Counted from the first letter of the stretch, positions 8,443 through 18,213 are shown. The stretch is 49,547 nt of DNA from Candidatus Pacearchaeota archaeon (GCA_026395795.1 JAPLYB010000033.1:1-49547), one strand, 5' to 3'. Notes: a model not told the origin generated them from the letters alone. A program made the numbers and translations.

Positions 8443-8994
8443 ATGGAAGAAGTAGAGAAATTTGTGAGATCAAAACTATTGCCATACTTTGTAGAGGTGC
8501 ATGTTAAAGTAGTTTTAAAAGAAGCAGAATATCTTTTAAACTTTTATCCAAACGCAGATAAAGAAGTTGTTAAATATGGTTGCTGGTTACATGATGTTGG
8601 AATAAAATTTGGAGAAAAAAATGTCGAAGGTTATGCTCGAGTAGATAAAAGTGGAGAACCACACCATCTAGCAAGTTTAAGATTAGCAAAAGAATTTCTA
8701 AAAACAACAAACCTTCCTGAAGATAAAGTAAGAAATATACTTCATTGTGTAGAATCTCATAGAACAAGTACGCCCCCAGACCCAGAAACAATCGAAGCCA
8801 AAATAGTTGCTTCTGCAGACAATCTTGCTCATTTTGTGATGGCTGGTTTTATGATAAAAATGTGGGAAAAAGAATCAGTAGTTCGCAAATTAAAAAGAGA
8901 CCTAGAATTTCCCTTTATGCTTCCAGAAGCGTTAGAAAGAGCAAAGAAATTATCTCTTGAAATAGAAAAAGAATTTGATGTGAAAATTCTATAG
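8443..8994 (+). CDS. HD domain phosphohydrolase
   Basis: GCWLHDVGIKFGE...HHLASLRLAKEFL...VESHR...SADNLAHF. Confidence 0.8.
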   Translation: MEEVEKFVRSKLLPYFVEVHVKVVLKEAEYLLNFYPNADKEVVKYGCWLHDVGIKFGEKNVEGYARVDKSGEPHHLASLRLAKEFLKTTNLPEDKVRNILHCVESHRTSTPPDPETIEAKIVASADNLAHFVMAGFMIKMWEKESVVRKLKRDLEFPFMLPEALERAKKLSLEIEKEFDVKIL

Positions 8995-9057
8995 CTTTTC
9001 TTTTAATGTTTCAATTTCTCCGTCGACAAATCGCATTTTGTCGTCGATAAAACCGAA

Positions 9058-9130
9058 CGCCCCGGGAAGGACTCGAACCTTCGACCCTACGGTTAACAGC
9101 CGTATGCTCTAGCCACTGAGCTATCGGGGC
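9058..9130 (-). tRNA. tRNA-Asn (GTT)
   Basis: GCCCCGA TA GCTC AGTGGCTA GAGC A TACGG CTGTTAA CCGTA GGGTC GAAGG TTCGAGT CCTTC CCGGGGC. Confidence 0.95.
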
Positions 9131-9313
9131 AATTTATCTAACTAAATTAAGAGAAAACGGCGTTTTATAAAAGTTTAGATTAATCAAAAATACTAAATGC
9201 TGAATCGATTAATTAAAAAGAACTCATATAAATAATATAAAAAAAATTTGAGTCCCGTCCCAGAAAACAAGTTGGTGCGTAATGATTAAATGATTTTAAG
9301 TATAGAATAAATA

Positions 9314-9886
9314 TCAATTTTTCCCATCTCTTTTTTCTTCTTCAAATTCTTCCAAAAGTTCTGCCCGCTCTTTTAACGTTCCTTGAGATTTTTCTAGAAA
9401 TTTAAAGACATTAGCATGTTTCGTCCCCCTTATCAAAGATTCAATTGCCTTAGAAGCGAGATCTATGCTTTCTGGCTTCCCAATTATGGCAACATAATTA
9501 TCAGATAAAGAAATGAAACAGTCAGTAAGACTTTGTATCACTTTTTTTGATTTTCCCTCACTTCCAACAATTCTTCCTCGAACAAAGCTCAATCTCGAAC
9601 CTCTAGCATAAGTCCTTAAATTCACCTTTTTAAAAACAAATTCTTCATCTTCTAATAATATGGCGATTCTTAAATCAAAACCAGATGAAAGTGCTTCTAA
9701 AATTTCACTGAGAACATACTCTTGCATTGCGTTTTTTCCTGTAATTAAAATATCTGCGTTATCATTATCTCTTTGTCTTTTAACATCAATCTTAGCACCA
9801 AGCTTTTGACGCAAACTTTTGATATTTCTTTCATCCTTCCCAAGGACTCTCCAAAGTTCTTTCCCAGAAAAATGACTTTTTCTCAT
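9314..9886 (-). CDS. KH domain protein (Pno1/Krr1/Dim2-like)
   Basis: GRIVGSEGKSKKVIQSLTDCFISLSDNYVAIIGKPESIDLASKAIESLIRG; next to aIF1A. Confidence 0.8.
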   Translation of the reverse strand: MRKSHFSGKELWRVLGKDERNIKSLRQKLGAKIDVKRQRDNDNADILITGKNAMQEYVLSEILEALSSGFDLRIAILLEDEEFVFKKVNLRTYARGSRLSFVRGRIVGSEGKSKKVIQSLTDCFISLSDNYVAIIGKPESIDLASKAIESLIRGTKHANVFKFLEKSQGTLKERAELLEEFEEEKRDGKN

Positions 9887-10006
9887 ATTTTATATTATGA
9901 TCTCAAATTTTTATAGTTTATTATAGTTTACAAAAATAATTTAACATTTATAAATTAATTGAAAAAAAGCATTATAAGAAGTGATTTATTTAACATATAC
10001 AAAGTC

Positions 10007-10375
10007 CTACAATTCTCCTTCTGTTTTCAAAAGTCCTTTTTTTCTCAACCATTCAACTTGAGCATGACTGTATTTTAGAAGAATATCCCCTCTTTCATCT
10101 CCCCCCAACTCCCAAGGTTCAACCAAGACAATATCTCCTTCTCTCAGCCATAGCTTTCTCTTTAATCTTCCAGGAACTCTGCAATTTCTTGCTCTTCCAT
10201 CAAAGCACTTAATCATCATGTGATTTGCTCCAAGTCTTTGTTCAAGAAGACCTATTACCTGTCTTCCTTTAGGCAATGGAACTCTGACAAACTCACCAGT
10301 TAATGGAGTATACGCACTTTGCGGAGCGCCTCTTTGTGGTGCACTATTCTTCTTGCTTTTATCCTTGAATTGCAT
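10007..10375 (-). CDS. Translation initiation factor 1A
   Basis: RVPLPKGRQVIGLLEQRLGANHMMIKCFDGRARNCRVPGRLKRKLWLREGDIVLVEPW. Confidence 0.93.
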   Translation of the reverse strand: MQFKDKSKKNSAPQRGAPQSAYTPLTGEFVRVPLPKGRQVIGLLEQRLGANHMMIKCFDGRARNCRVPGRLKRKLWLREGDIVLVEPWELGGDERGDILLKYSHAQVEWLRKKGLLKTEGEL

Positions 10376-10422
10376 GTTACAGTTAAAGAAAAATTCTTTA
10401 TAAATCTTATCAAATTTTATTT

Positions 10423-10443
10423 ACGCTCGAAAAACGAGGGCGT
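10423..10443. repeat. Short single hairpin with ACGC/GCGT closing quartet (possible half-unit D)
   Basis: ACGC-TCG-AAAAA-CGA-GG-GCGT. Confidence 0.35.
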
Positions 10444-10712
10444 CACTTATATTTAAGTTTGAGAACTAGAACTATAAGGGTTAAAATAAATGTGATGGCA
10501 TTTGCTAGGATAATAGGCAAATTCTTTATCAAAATTCCATAACTTAACCATAAAAAAATACCGATTACGTAAACTGAATACATGCCTAAAGAGACGTCAT
10601 TTGTTTTTTTAGATTTTATTGATTTTATTGCCTGAGGTAAAAAAGCAATTGTTGTACCAAAAGCAGCAAATAATCCTAAAATTGTTATCCAATCCATAAA
10701 CAAAAAATACAA
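10443..10712 (-). CDS. SemiSWEET/PQ-loop transporter
   Basis: FAAFGTTIAFLPQAIKSIKSKKTNDVSLGMYSVYVIGIFLWLSYGI. Confidence 0.85.
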   Translation of the reverse strand: MYFLFMDWITILGLFAAFGTTIAFLPQAIKSIKSKKTNDVSLGMYSVYVIGIFLWLSYGILIKNLPIILANAITFILTLIVLVLKLKYK

Positions 10713-10739
10713 TTTTATTTATAAATCTTCTTAGAATAA

Positions 10740-11255
10740 TTAAATAGGAGATACAAACAAAGCAATATTAATCAATATTAACAAAGAATAACTGGCGATA
10801 ATCATCCAATTATGCTCCTCAAATTCTATACCATTGAAACTTATCTTTGAAAATGGATAGAACAGAATCGGCCCGCGAATTCTGCCATGAGAGGGGATAT
10901 CTATGATAATGTGTGATAGATAAACAAAAGAAAGAAAGAGGTGATTTCTGAAGAAAAGAACAACAATCAAACTGAAAAGCCACCACCCAAAAAGACTATG
11001 CATAAAAAAATGCATTGTTCTCAAATAATTTGGCTGATGTTTATGCAGATAGTGCATGACCTGCCCCTTTTTACTCTTGAAAATAGAGATTATTTTTTCG
11101 TGTTTCTTTTCAGCTTCCTTAAATTTATGAAGGTAAAAATCAATCCAGGGGAGATCTGGAAGAATTGCAACAATCAACACGATTGCAACTGGACCAAATC
11201 CCAGAATAAAAATGAAGATTGTCAATGCCCAGCACAGATGAGATATCGGGTCCAT
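10740..11255 (-). CDS. Membrane-bound metal-dependent hydrolase-like protein (YdjM/DUF457-like)
   Basis: MDPISHLCWALTI...LPDLPWIDF...MHSLFGWWLF...HIIIDIPSH; start trimmed. Confidence 0.65.
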   Translation of the reverse strand: MDPISHLCWALTIFIFILGFGPVAIVLIVAILPDLPWIDFYLHKFKEAEKKHEKIISIFKSKKGQVMHYLHKHQPNYLRTMHFFMHSLFGWWLFSLIVVLFFRNHLFLSFVYLSHIIIDIPSHGRIRGPILFYPFSKISFNGIEFEEHNWMIIASYSLLILINIALFVSPI

Positions 11256-11263
11256 TTTTTTAG

Positions 11264-11737
11264 TTAGAAGAAGATTGTCTTGATTAATTGTGGAAATAAA
11301 ACAACTATAGCAAATCTGATCAATCTTCCTGTTCCTCCCCAAACCAAAAATTTAAAATAATTTATCTTAAAAGATCCGCAAAGTATGCTTGTTATATAGA
11401 GCGGGGGCACACCAACAACCCCTGCAAAGAATATCAATGGTCCTGTTTTGTTTTCCCATTTCTTAAATTTTTTAATTGTCTTTTCAAAACTTTTATCATC
11501 TTTCTTTATTGCAATTTTTACAATCCCCCTTCCAGCAAAATAAAATAAAGATTTTGCGACCATCTGTCCTAAAACAGATAAAAGAATAATGGGGATGAGG
11601 AATTCTTTTGGAGCAAAAAGAGACATTCCAACCAAGAAGATTTCGGTTATAGTTATCGGAATGAGTCCTCCGACAAAACCAACAATAAAAGAACCGAAGT
11701 ACACCCCAAACACCCCTATTAGCCAGCTAACATCCAT
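11264..11737 (-). CDS. DedA/SNARE-associated-like small membrane protein
   Basis: Multi-TM, FFAGVVGVPPLYITSILCGSFKINYFKFLVWGGTGRLIRF. Confidence 0.5.
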   Translation of the reverse strand: MDVSWLIGVFGVYFGSFIVGFVGGLIPITITEIFLVGMSLFAPKEFLIPIILLSVLGQMVAKSLFYFAGRGIVKIAIKKDDKSFEKTIKKFKKWENKTGPLIFFAGVVGVPPLYITSILCGSFKINYFKFLVWGGTGRLIRFAIVVLFPQLIKTIFF

Positions 11738-11774
11738 TCACTTCAAATAAAAATAAGGTTTTATACTTTTCTGA

Positions 11775-12083
11775 TTATAAGAAAGCAAGTGCATGGGGCA
11801 CACCTTGAATCACAATCTGATTTTCTTTTTTTATCAGACCAGCTTCAACTCCCAGATCAATAGAATTCTTCCCAACAAAATTAAAACAGGCATCATCATC
11901 TAAAGCATTTTTTAATATTTTTAGAGCTTTTTTCTTTTCATACTCTTTTCCACCATAAAATTTTTCATTTACATCTAATTGCATCTTTCCTTCTTCAAAC
12001 TTCTTTCCAAGAAGATCTTGATCACAAACAGCAATAATCTTCCTGTAGTTTTCATGAATAGTAATTAAAATCTTTTTTTCCAT
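11775..12083 (-). CDS. DUF424 family protein
   Basis: VAVCDQDLLGKKFEEG...LDVNEKFYGG...IQGVPHALAF-type layout. Confidence 0.75.
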   Translation of the reverse strand: MEKKILITIHENYRKIIAVCDQDLLGKKFEEGKMQLDVNEKFYGGKEYEKKKALKILKNALDDDACFNFVGKNSIDLGVEAGLIKKENQIVIQGVPHALAFL

Positions 12084-12104
12084 TTTTATCAATTAATAAC
12101 TTAA

Positions 12105-12166
12105 ATGCTTAAAATCTCCGATTTTGGGCATGTTGAAAAAGAAAATTAACTTTCTTTTTCAAGCAT
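12105..12166. repeat. Double-hairpin element, copy E
   Basis: ATGC-TT-AAAATC-TCC-GATTTT-GG-GCATG-TTGAAAAAGAAA-ATTAAC-TTTCTTTTTCAA-GCAT. Confidence 0.7.
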
Positions 12167-12226
12167 AAATGTTTTTGGAACTCTGAAAATTCATTCAAAG
12201 CATTGTATTATTAGAGGTGCCCTGAC

Positions 12227-12451
12227 CTACTTTGCTTTGACCTTAAAAAATTTTCCCCTACATGCAGGAGACTGAACTTCTTTTACCATTTTGCTTATCT
12301 CAAAACAAGAGCCTATGCCTTTCTTATCTTTATTGGGAACATAGAAAATACAATCTCCGCATTTTCCTTTAACCTTCACTTTTGAAGTTTTCGCAACCTT
12401 TTTAGCTGCTTTGTTTTTCTTAACTTTTGTTTTCCTCTTTTTTGCTTTCAT
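12227..12451 (-). CDS. Small Lys-rich protein with Cys cluster
   Basis: GKCGDCIFYVPNKDKKGIGSCFEISKMVKEVQSPACRGKFF. Confidence 0.5.
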   Translation of the reverse strand: MKAKKRKTKVKKNKAAKKVAKTSKVKVKGKCGDCIFYVPNKDKKGIGSCFEISKMVKEVQSPACRGKFFKVKAK

Positions 12452-12470
12452 TTTATTCTCTCAAGTTTAG

Positions 12471-12890
12471 TTAAACAATTTTTGCTCTCACACTATGCTT
12501 AGCTCCGCAAGCTAAACATCTTAAAAATAAGAATACCTTATCTTTTATAAGTTCTGTGTCTGGCTTGCCGCATTGAGGGCATGTGACAAATTCTTTTACA
12601 TAAGCTGCAATTTTCTCATTTATCTGCGAAGGCAGAAGTCTTCTGTTAAAGACTGCTTGATCTCCTCTAATGATTATTTGTGTAGCAAGTTCTTTTGATA
12701 AGAACTTAGTAAAATGATTTATATCCCTTCTCAAAAAAGAAGCAATCTGTAAAAGATTAGAAACAAGTGTCTTGCTCCCTTCAACAGCACTGTCTACTTT
12801 AGGAATTTCAAATCTTTCAGTAACTTCAACCTTCTTAATCTTAGAATATGCCCTGTCTAAAAGCGTTTCATAATCTTTATCGTTTTGCAT
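12471..12890 (-). CDS. Translation initiation factor 2 subunit beta
   Basis: YETLLDRAYSKI...FLSKELAT...RRLLPSQINEKIAAYVKEFVTCPQCGKPDTEL...CLACGA. Confidence 0.93.
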   Translation of the reverse strand: MQNDKDYETLLDRAYSKIKKVEVTERFEIPKVDSAVEGSKTLVSNLLQIASFLRRDINHFTKFLSKELATQIIIRGDQAVFNRRLLPSQINEKIAAYVKEFVTCPQCGKPDTELIKDKVFLFLRCLACGAKHSVRAKIV

Positions 12891-12978
12891 ATTTTTTATA
12901 GATAAAAAGAGTTTAAAAGGTTTCCTTTATGTTTTCAATCACAATAAAAGTTAAAAAGTAAATTAGAGGGCCATATAC

Positions 12979-13383
12979 ATGAACCCATATGACCAAGCAA
13001 TCGACTGGCTTTATACCGACAAAACCGACTTTGAAACCGATGGACCGATTTGCGGAGATATGAGGAAATTTGTTAAAAATGGTTTGGATAGCGTAATCTT
13101 CGGTACTCAAACTAATAATACTCAATTTAAAACATCCCAGCAAAATCGATTTTTATTGCTTTTATTTGCACTATCTTCTAGATATGCGGGTTTGTCTGAA
13201 AGAAAATGTTTGGGGGCATCGCAAAAACAATGTGAACAAAGAGCGTACTATGATTTGATAACTATAGTTTATTTCATGGAAGAAGGAGAAACGTACGTCC
13301 CATTAGAAAAATGCGAAAAATTATTTCAAAATGCCCGTAGAATGAGAGGTTTGGAAAAATGGACCCCTGCATCTCCTATATAA
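12979..13383 (+). CDS. Hypothetical protein
   Basis: 134-aa ORF, coding-like, fills gap between flanking genes. Confidence 0.5.
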   Translation: MNPYDQAIDWLYTDKTDFETDGPICGDMRKFVKNGLDSVIFGTQTNNTQFKTSQQNRFLLLLFALSSRYAGLSERKCLGASQKQCEQRAYYDLITIVYFMEEGETYVPLEKCEKLFQNARRMRGLEKWTPASPI

Positions 13384-13386
13384 TTT

Positions 13387-14196
13387 CTATAGTATCCTCA
13401 ACTTCCCCGGCTTAGGCTCATAGATTGAGCCTTCTTCAAGAAGGACAGTAATTTCTTTATTAATATGATCAACAGGTTCTTTCATAGCCATAATTATCTT
13501 GTCTATGTCCATACCGCCATCACTTTCTGCATTCCTGATCATGTCTAGTAAGACATCTCTCATTGATTTGATCAAAGGAGCAGTTTCTTTATTTCCATTT
13601 GAAAGATCAATTTTTTCCTCTTCAGTAAAATTCATATTGTCATCTGCTTTATTTCTCTCAGTTGAGGGTATTGTAGAATATTTTGGAGGATTTATGACAT
13701 TCAAAGAACTTCCTTGCACGCCAACGTTCTCACTAGTCTCTCCAGATTGGGCATCATAACTTGTGACAGATTCATTGTACATATTCCCATACTCTTTTTC
13801 AAGTTCAAGTTTTCTGGCCACAAGCCATTTTGGCTCAACACTTCTAACAATTTCAGGCATGATATAGATTTCTTCGTTATAATATCTTAATACTCCAATA
13901 ACAAGAAGTGTATCCCCTAATTGTGATGCTTGCAATAAATGAACATCATCTGCGAAAGCTTTAACTCGTATGTCTCCTGTGCCGTCATCTAGGGTCATAT
14001 TTACATAAGGCTTTTGATTGCTTTCAAATTTATCAATAACATTTGCAATTAAATTGATTCTATAAACATCCTTGCCTTTTATATCAAGGAATTTGAATCT
14101 CTGTGATTCATCTAATTCAACTCCTTCCATCGCAGCGAGTATAAGTCCGATTGAGATTTTATACGCCGTGTTTCTTTTTTTAAATTCTTCAGCCAT
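13387..14196 (-). CDS. RPA-like OB-fold nucleic-acid-binding protein
   Basis: YRINLIANVIDKFESNQKPYVNMTLDDGTGDIRVKAFADD...LGDTLLVIGVLRYYNEEIYIMPEIV. Confidence 0.7.
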   Translation of the reverse strand: MAEEFKKRNTAYKISIGLILAAMEGVELDESQRFKFLDIKGKDVYRINLIANVIDKFESNQKPYVNMTLDDGTGDIRVKAFADDVHLLQASQLGDTLLVIGVLRYYNEEIYIMPEIVRSVEPKWLVARKLELEKEYGNMYNESVTSYDAQSGETSENVGVQGSSLNVINPPKYSTIPSTERNKADDNMNFTEEEKIDLSNGNKETAPLIKSMRDVLLDMIRNAESDGGMDIDKIIMAMKEPVDHINKEITVLLEEGSIYEPKPGKLRIL

Positions 14197-14275
14197 AATT
14201 TTTTCCTTTTTTATGATTTAATCTTGTTTTTTCAGTTTAAATTCATTATTGCATTGCGGCAATCATCTTTTTTGT

Positions 14276-16273
14276 TCAAACTCTTTGGATAAATCCCCTT
14301 TTAGGCTCGAACAAATCACCCATTCTCTCAAGTTTTTCCAACATCTCTTCAACCTGATCTTCATTGATTTTGTCAGCAACCTCATGTTTCAATTCATCAA
14401 TCGGGATTAATTTTCCTATTCTGGATTCAAGTCTCACAACAGCTTCTCTTAAGATGGCTATTTTATTTCTTTCAGAAGCAGGAATTCCAGTCGTAACTCG
14501 ATCAATATCTATATTGCCTGTTTCTTTATCAATCCCTATCTGTAATAAATAGAGATGCATAATCTGGATAGCCCTTTTTGCATCTTCTTTAGTGACTTTT
14601 AAAGAAAGTCTAATTTTAGCAGATGCTTCTGATAATCTTATTAATGCCTCAAGTTGTCTAGCTGAAATTGGAATTGGTCTAATCAAAGAATCTCCTGAAG
14701 TTGGAGCATTCCTTAGTTCAACATAGAAATTCTTAATTTCTTCAACTGCTTTTTCAGTTAATTTAGGAGAAATTTTTTGTTTTGCATAAGCAATATATTT
14801 TTTTAATAAAACTTGTTCAATAGGGGGACGAGCAGCAGCCTGTCTATGTTCAAGCAAAACATGAGCTGCGATTGCTTCATCTCTTTCTCTTTGAGGGATA
14901 TCTTTTAGAATGAATATTAAATCAAATCTGTTTAATAAAGTTGGAGCCATATCAACTTGAGACGCAACTGGTTGGTAAGGGTCAAACCTTCCAAACTTTG
15001 GATTCGCAGCTCCTAAAACACTTGTCTCAGCTCTTAAGGTCGCCTGCACGTTAGCCTTGCTAATTGTAACCGTTTGTTGCTCCATTGCTTCATGTAATGA
15101 GCTTCGGTCTTCTTCAGTCATCTTTTCCATCTCATCTATACAAGCGATTCCTTTATTCGCCAAGACCATTGCTCCTGCTTCTAGTGCCCATCCTCTTAGG
15201 AACTCATCTCTAACAACACTTGCTGTAATTCCTGCTTTTGTAGCAGATTTTCCAACAATATATCTGCCTTTCGGCGCAATAGTAGAAACGAATTTTAAAA
15301 TAACACTCTTTGCAACTCCTGGATCTCCAACAAACAAAAGATGAATGTCCCCTCTTATAGCTGTCCCATCACTTCTCTTTTTTTTAACAGCCCCAAATAA
15401 TTGTAAAGCAACAGCAAGTTTAACGTCTTCATGACCAAAGATACTTGGAGCAATGCTAGCTACAAGTTTTTCATACACTAGAGGGTCTGCTGCAAGTTCT
15501 CTTATCTGTCTTTCTTCTTCTTCAGAGATTTCAAGTTCTTCAAAGGTTTCTTCTAGAGGGATAATATTATTCGCTTCAACAGCAAGGTCAAATCTTGTCG
15601 ATATGCCCCCTGTTTGTAAAGGGATTGTAATTTCTTTTAGCAAACCTATGATCCTTATCCTAGCCCCGGGAGTTGTTTTTTCTTCCATCTTTGGTTCAAC
15701 CAAGTCTTCCTTAAGAAAAACATTCAATCTTCTTGGCTGCTCCCCTCCTTCTAAACCCTCAGGACTTTCCTCTAAAACAAGTCTTTGAGCATCCACCATC
15801 TCCTTGCTTATTAGCTTAAAACCCATTTTTCTTCCGCATGAACATCTTGAAGGTTCTGCAAACTTCTTTTCAACCTGTAGCACAGAGATCAATGTCCCAC
15901 ACTGAGGACATTCAAACTTAGCATTGACAATCTGGGGGCGTACATCAGAAGCCTGTCTGACAATGCCTTCAATTGCAATTAACTGCCCTATATGTCTAGA
16001 ACGAATTTGTCTAATTTTTATGTGTTGAGACGCAGGCATGTCTAAAAGCCTAATTTTTGCATTGCTCACTAATCCGACTTCATCTAGCGCAAGCTCCATA
16101 ACAGACAAGACTTCTTCTGGCTTAGCAAGCAGTTGATCTGCTAAAGTATTAGAAAAAGAAGCAATATCCTGAAAAGAAACATGAATAGCCTTTTCTCCTT
16201 TTTTAGCTGACTTTCCTATCTGAGTCCTATAGTACTCAAAAAATTCCTTTGCCTCAATAATCAAATCTTCCAT
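14276..16273 (-). CDS. mcm: MCM replicative helicase
   Basis: GDPGVAKSVILKFV Walker A, GIACIDEMEKM, SLHEAMEQQTVTISKAN, LLNRFDLIF. Confidence 0.97.
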   Translation of the reverse strand: MEDLIIEAKEFFEYYRTQIGKSAKKGEKAIHVSFQDIASFSNTLADQLLAKPEEVLSVMELALDEVGLVSNAKIRLLDMPASQHIKIRQIRSRHIGQLIAIEGIVRQASDVRPQIVNAKFECPQCGTLISVLQVEKKFAEPSRCSCGRKMGFKLISKEMVDAQRLVLEESPEGLEGGEQPRRLNVFLKEDLVEPKMEEKTTPGARIRIIGLLKEITIPLQTGGISTRFDLAVEANNIIPLEETFEELEISEEEERQIRELAADPLVYEKLVASIAPSIFGHEDVKLAVALQLFGAVKKKRSDGTAIRGDIHLLFVGDPGVAKSVILKFVSTIAPKGRYIVGKSATKAGITASVVRDEFLRGWALEAGAMVLANKGIACIDEMEKMTEEDRSSLHEAMEQQTVTISKANVQATLRAETSVLGAANPKFGRFDPYQPVASQVDMAPTLLNRFDLIFILKDIPQRERDEAIAAHVLLEHRQAAARPPIEQVLLKKYIAYAKQKISPKLTEKAVEEIKNFYVELRNAPTSGDSLIRPIPISARQLEALIRLSEASAKIRLSLKVTKEDAKRAIQIMHLYLLQIGIDKETGNIDIDRVTTGIPASERNKIAILREAVVRLESRIGKLIPIDELKHEVADKINEDQVEEMLEKLERMGDLFEPKRGFIQRV

Positions 16274-16354
16274 TTTAGCCCTTTTTGCATTTTTGCATAT
16301 TTACCTCTCACAACCCTTTACAGCCCTTCAGCCCTGAGAAAAACCGCACTCTTA

Positions 16355-16427
16355 TGTGCTCAAGAATTGCGATTTTTCCATACTTATTTAATTCTTGGCA
16401 TGACGAAAATCTAAGATTTTCTAGCAT
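16355..16427. repeat. Double-hairpin element, copy F (long first loop)
   Basis: GTGC-T-CAAGAATT-21 nt-AATTCTTG-GCATG-AC-GAAAATC-TAA-GATTTTC-TA-GCAT. Confidence 0.6.
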
Positions 16428-16485
16428 ATTTATAGTTTGTTGTGACAGAATGAACTATAATCCTTAATAATATAAAGAAAAAGAC

Positions 16486-17034
16486 TTATTTTTTGACTTT
16501 AACAACTGCTTTTGTATTCTTGATTAACTTCTTCATAGAATCTTCAAGTTGTGCTCTGTTCTTTGTTCCAGTGCACACAAGCTTTCCATTACTAAACAGC
16601 AAAAAAGTGGCATTTGGTTCGTTTAACTTGTAGACAAGTCCTGGAAATTGTTCTGGTTCATACTCTGTATTCTCTAGAGTTAAAGCTAATTCATTCAAAT
16701 TAAGAGCCATATTTATTGATCCAGAAGCGACAATGTTCTGGACAGATATTTTAGGAACTCCCGTAACCTTGACTCCAATCTTTCTCAATTGTTTTATGAC
16801 TTGAAGGATAACTTGTTTAACTTGTGCCGTGCTTTTAGTTCCAGTGCACACAAGATTCCCTGAGGAAAAAACAAGAACAGCTGATTTAGGATTTTTTATC
16901 CTTAGGACAAGTCCCGGGAATTGTTCTGGATTGTATTCTGTATTCGCTTGGCTTCTCACAAGTTTTACCAGAGGAACTTTTGTTCCAAGAGAAGCAGTTG
17001 CGACAATATTTTGAATTTTTAAGTTAGACTTCAT
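16486..17034 (-). CDS. tbp: TATA-box binding protein
   Basis: Two imperfect repeats: LKIQNIVATASLG...YNPEQFPGLVLRI...VCTGTKS and ISVQNIVASGSI...YEPEQFPGLVYKL...VCTGTKN. Confidence 0.96.
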   Translation of the reverse strand: MKSNLKIQNIVATASLGTKVPLVKLVRSQANTEYNPEQFPGLVLRIKNPKSAVLVFSSGNLVCTGTKSTAQVKQVILQVIKQLRKIGVKVTGVPKISVQNIVASGSINMALNLNELALTLENTEYEPEQFPGLVYKLNEPNATFLLFSNGKLVCTGTKNRAQLEDSMKKLIKNTKAVVKVKK

Positions 17035-17100
17035 TTTGTTTCTGTTTATCGAGGACAATAGAAATTTTGTCACTCATAAGCTATAAAATATATGGAAAAT

Positions 17101-17151
17101 ACCTTTATAAACCTTTTTAAATGCCCCTCGAGAAAAAAGGTTTATAAAGGT
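17101..17151. repeat. 18-bp perfect inverted repeat containing two TTTATAAA boxes, upstream of tbp
   Basis: ACCTTTATAAACCTTTTT-15 nt-AAAAAGGTTTATAAAGGT. Confidence 0.85.
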
Positions 17152-17200
17152 TGTACTTTCTTACAATAATGTTTATATAACACCCATTCTACCATAAATA

Positions 17201-17653
17201 ATGGCAGGCATATTATATTCATCAGCTCAAGATAGTTTCAAAACAAAAAGTAAACTTACTAAAAAAGTTAAAAGAGCATTGAGCAATGAGGGTTATTCTA
17301 TTTTGAATGAATCTGTTTGGCCTTATTTTCCAAATTTTGTTGGGTTAGAACATCAATTACTAAGTCAAAAACCGGTAGCAGTTGTTTTAGATCTTACAAG
17401 CCCAGATATTGTTACAGATCCAACAAAGTTTTGTGACCATATTGCTGAACAAGCACGAAGATTATATGGAAAAAGAGCGCCACCAATAATCGTGATAGTG
17501 GACACATTTAAAAGAGGAATTCAGGCGATGCTCGGTGGAGCTTATGATTATATCTCAACAGAATATGATTGTATGCATTCTTTTAGAGATGCTCTTGTGA
17601 ATACAGTAAATGAAGCTGTTCTTGCAATACGTCCAGAATTGCAAGCTGCCTGA
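17201..17653 (+). CDS. Receiver-like (pseudo-REC?) hypothetical protein
   Basis: KPVAVVLDLTSPD...IIVIVDTFKRGIQAMLGGAYDYIS resembles a REC fold; leaderless TATA at about 17171. Confidence 0.45.
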   Translation: MAGILYSSAQDSFKTKSKLTKKVKRALSNEGYSILNESVWPYFPNFVGLEHQLLSQKPVAVVLDLTSPDIVTDPTKFCDHIAEQARRLYGKRAPPIIVIVDTFKRGIQAMLGGAYDYISTEYDCMHSFRDALVNTVNEAVLAIRPELQAA

Positions 17654-17658
17654 TCATC

Positions 17659-18213
17659 TTATATCCTTAGCTTTCTTTTTAACTTTTCAAGCTCTTTGTA
17701 CAGATGTTCTTTCCCTTTATCACTGAATATCTTGAAATCAGCTAATTTTTTTGTTTTGTGAAAATCAAAGATGCTATTCTCAACAGCATCTTCATGTAAA
17801 AATTCAAGATATGTTTGAGAAAAACCATTTCTGTGCCTCTCTTTTTGTCTTCTAAACCTGACAGAAGGATCTGCATCGATTAATATAATCTTCAATTTAA
17901 ATTTTTTCTTAGCATATTTCGCTTCTCTATAATCTCTTAGTCCATCAATCACAAAATTTTTTTCAGGATTATCTTTCACTTTTTTTCTAGCCATCTCAAC
18001 AAGAATATTTTGTCCAAATTTCTCTCTTAACTCCTTCTGCAATTTTCTAAAGTATAACCTGGTTGGATGAACTCTTCTCCTTCTTGCCTCTTGTCTTAAA
18101 AAATCACTCATTGTGATTTTTTTGAATTTATACTTCTTAACAAAAAAATCAGCAGATGTCCCCTTTCCAGAAGCAATGGGTCCAATAATCGCAATTACTT
18201 TTTGCTTTTTCAT
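17659..18213 (-). CDS. P-loop nucleotide kinase (dephospho-CoA kinase/adenylate kinase-like)
   Basis: IAIIGPIASGKGTSADFF; FVIDGLRDYREAKY; RFRRQKER. Confidence 0.75.
   Translation of the reverse strand: MKKQKVIAIIGPIASGKGTSADFFVKKYKFKKITMSDFLRQEARRRRVHPTRLYFRKLQKELREKFGQNILVEMARKKVKDNPEKNFVIDGLRDYREAKYAKKKFKLKIILIDADPSVRFRRQKERHRNGFSQTYLEFLHEDAVENSIFDFHKTKKLADFKIFSDKGKEHLYKELEKLKRKLRI

Noticed and set aside
9018-9050. CGACAAA-TCGCAT-TTTGTCG hairpin 3' of tRNA-Asn as another family member
   Set aside because: Lacks the GCATGC/AGCAT clamp and has only one stem; more likely a local terminator or chance palindrome.
10423-10443. Copy D as a full family member
   Set aside because: Only a 7-bp single hairpin with a GG bulge; kept as a possible half-unit at low confidence.
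15453-15788. Antisense ORFs within mcm, EF-2, MNT, Kae1 and other genes
   Set aside because: Ser/Leu/Phe-rich translations typical of spurious frames opposite real coding sequence.
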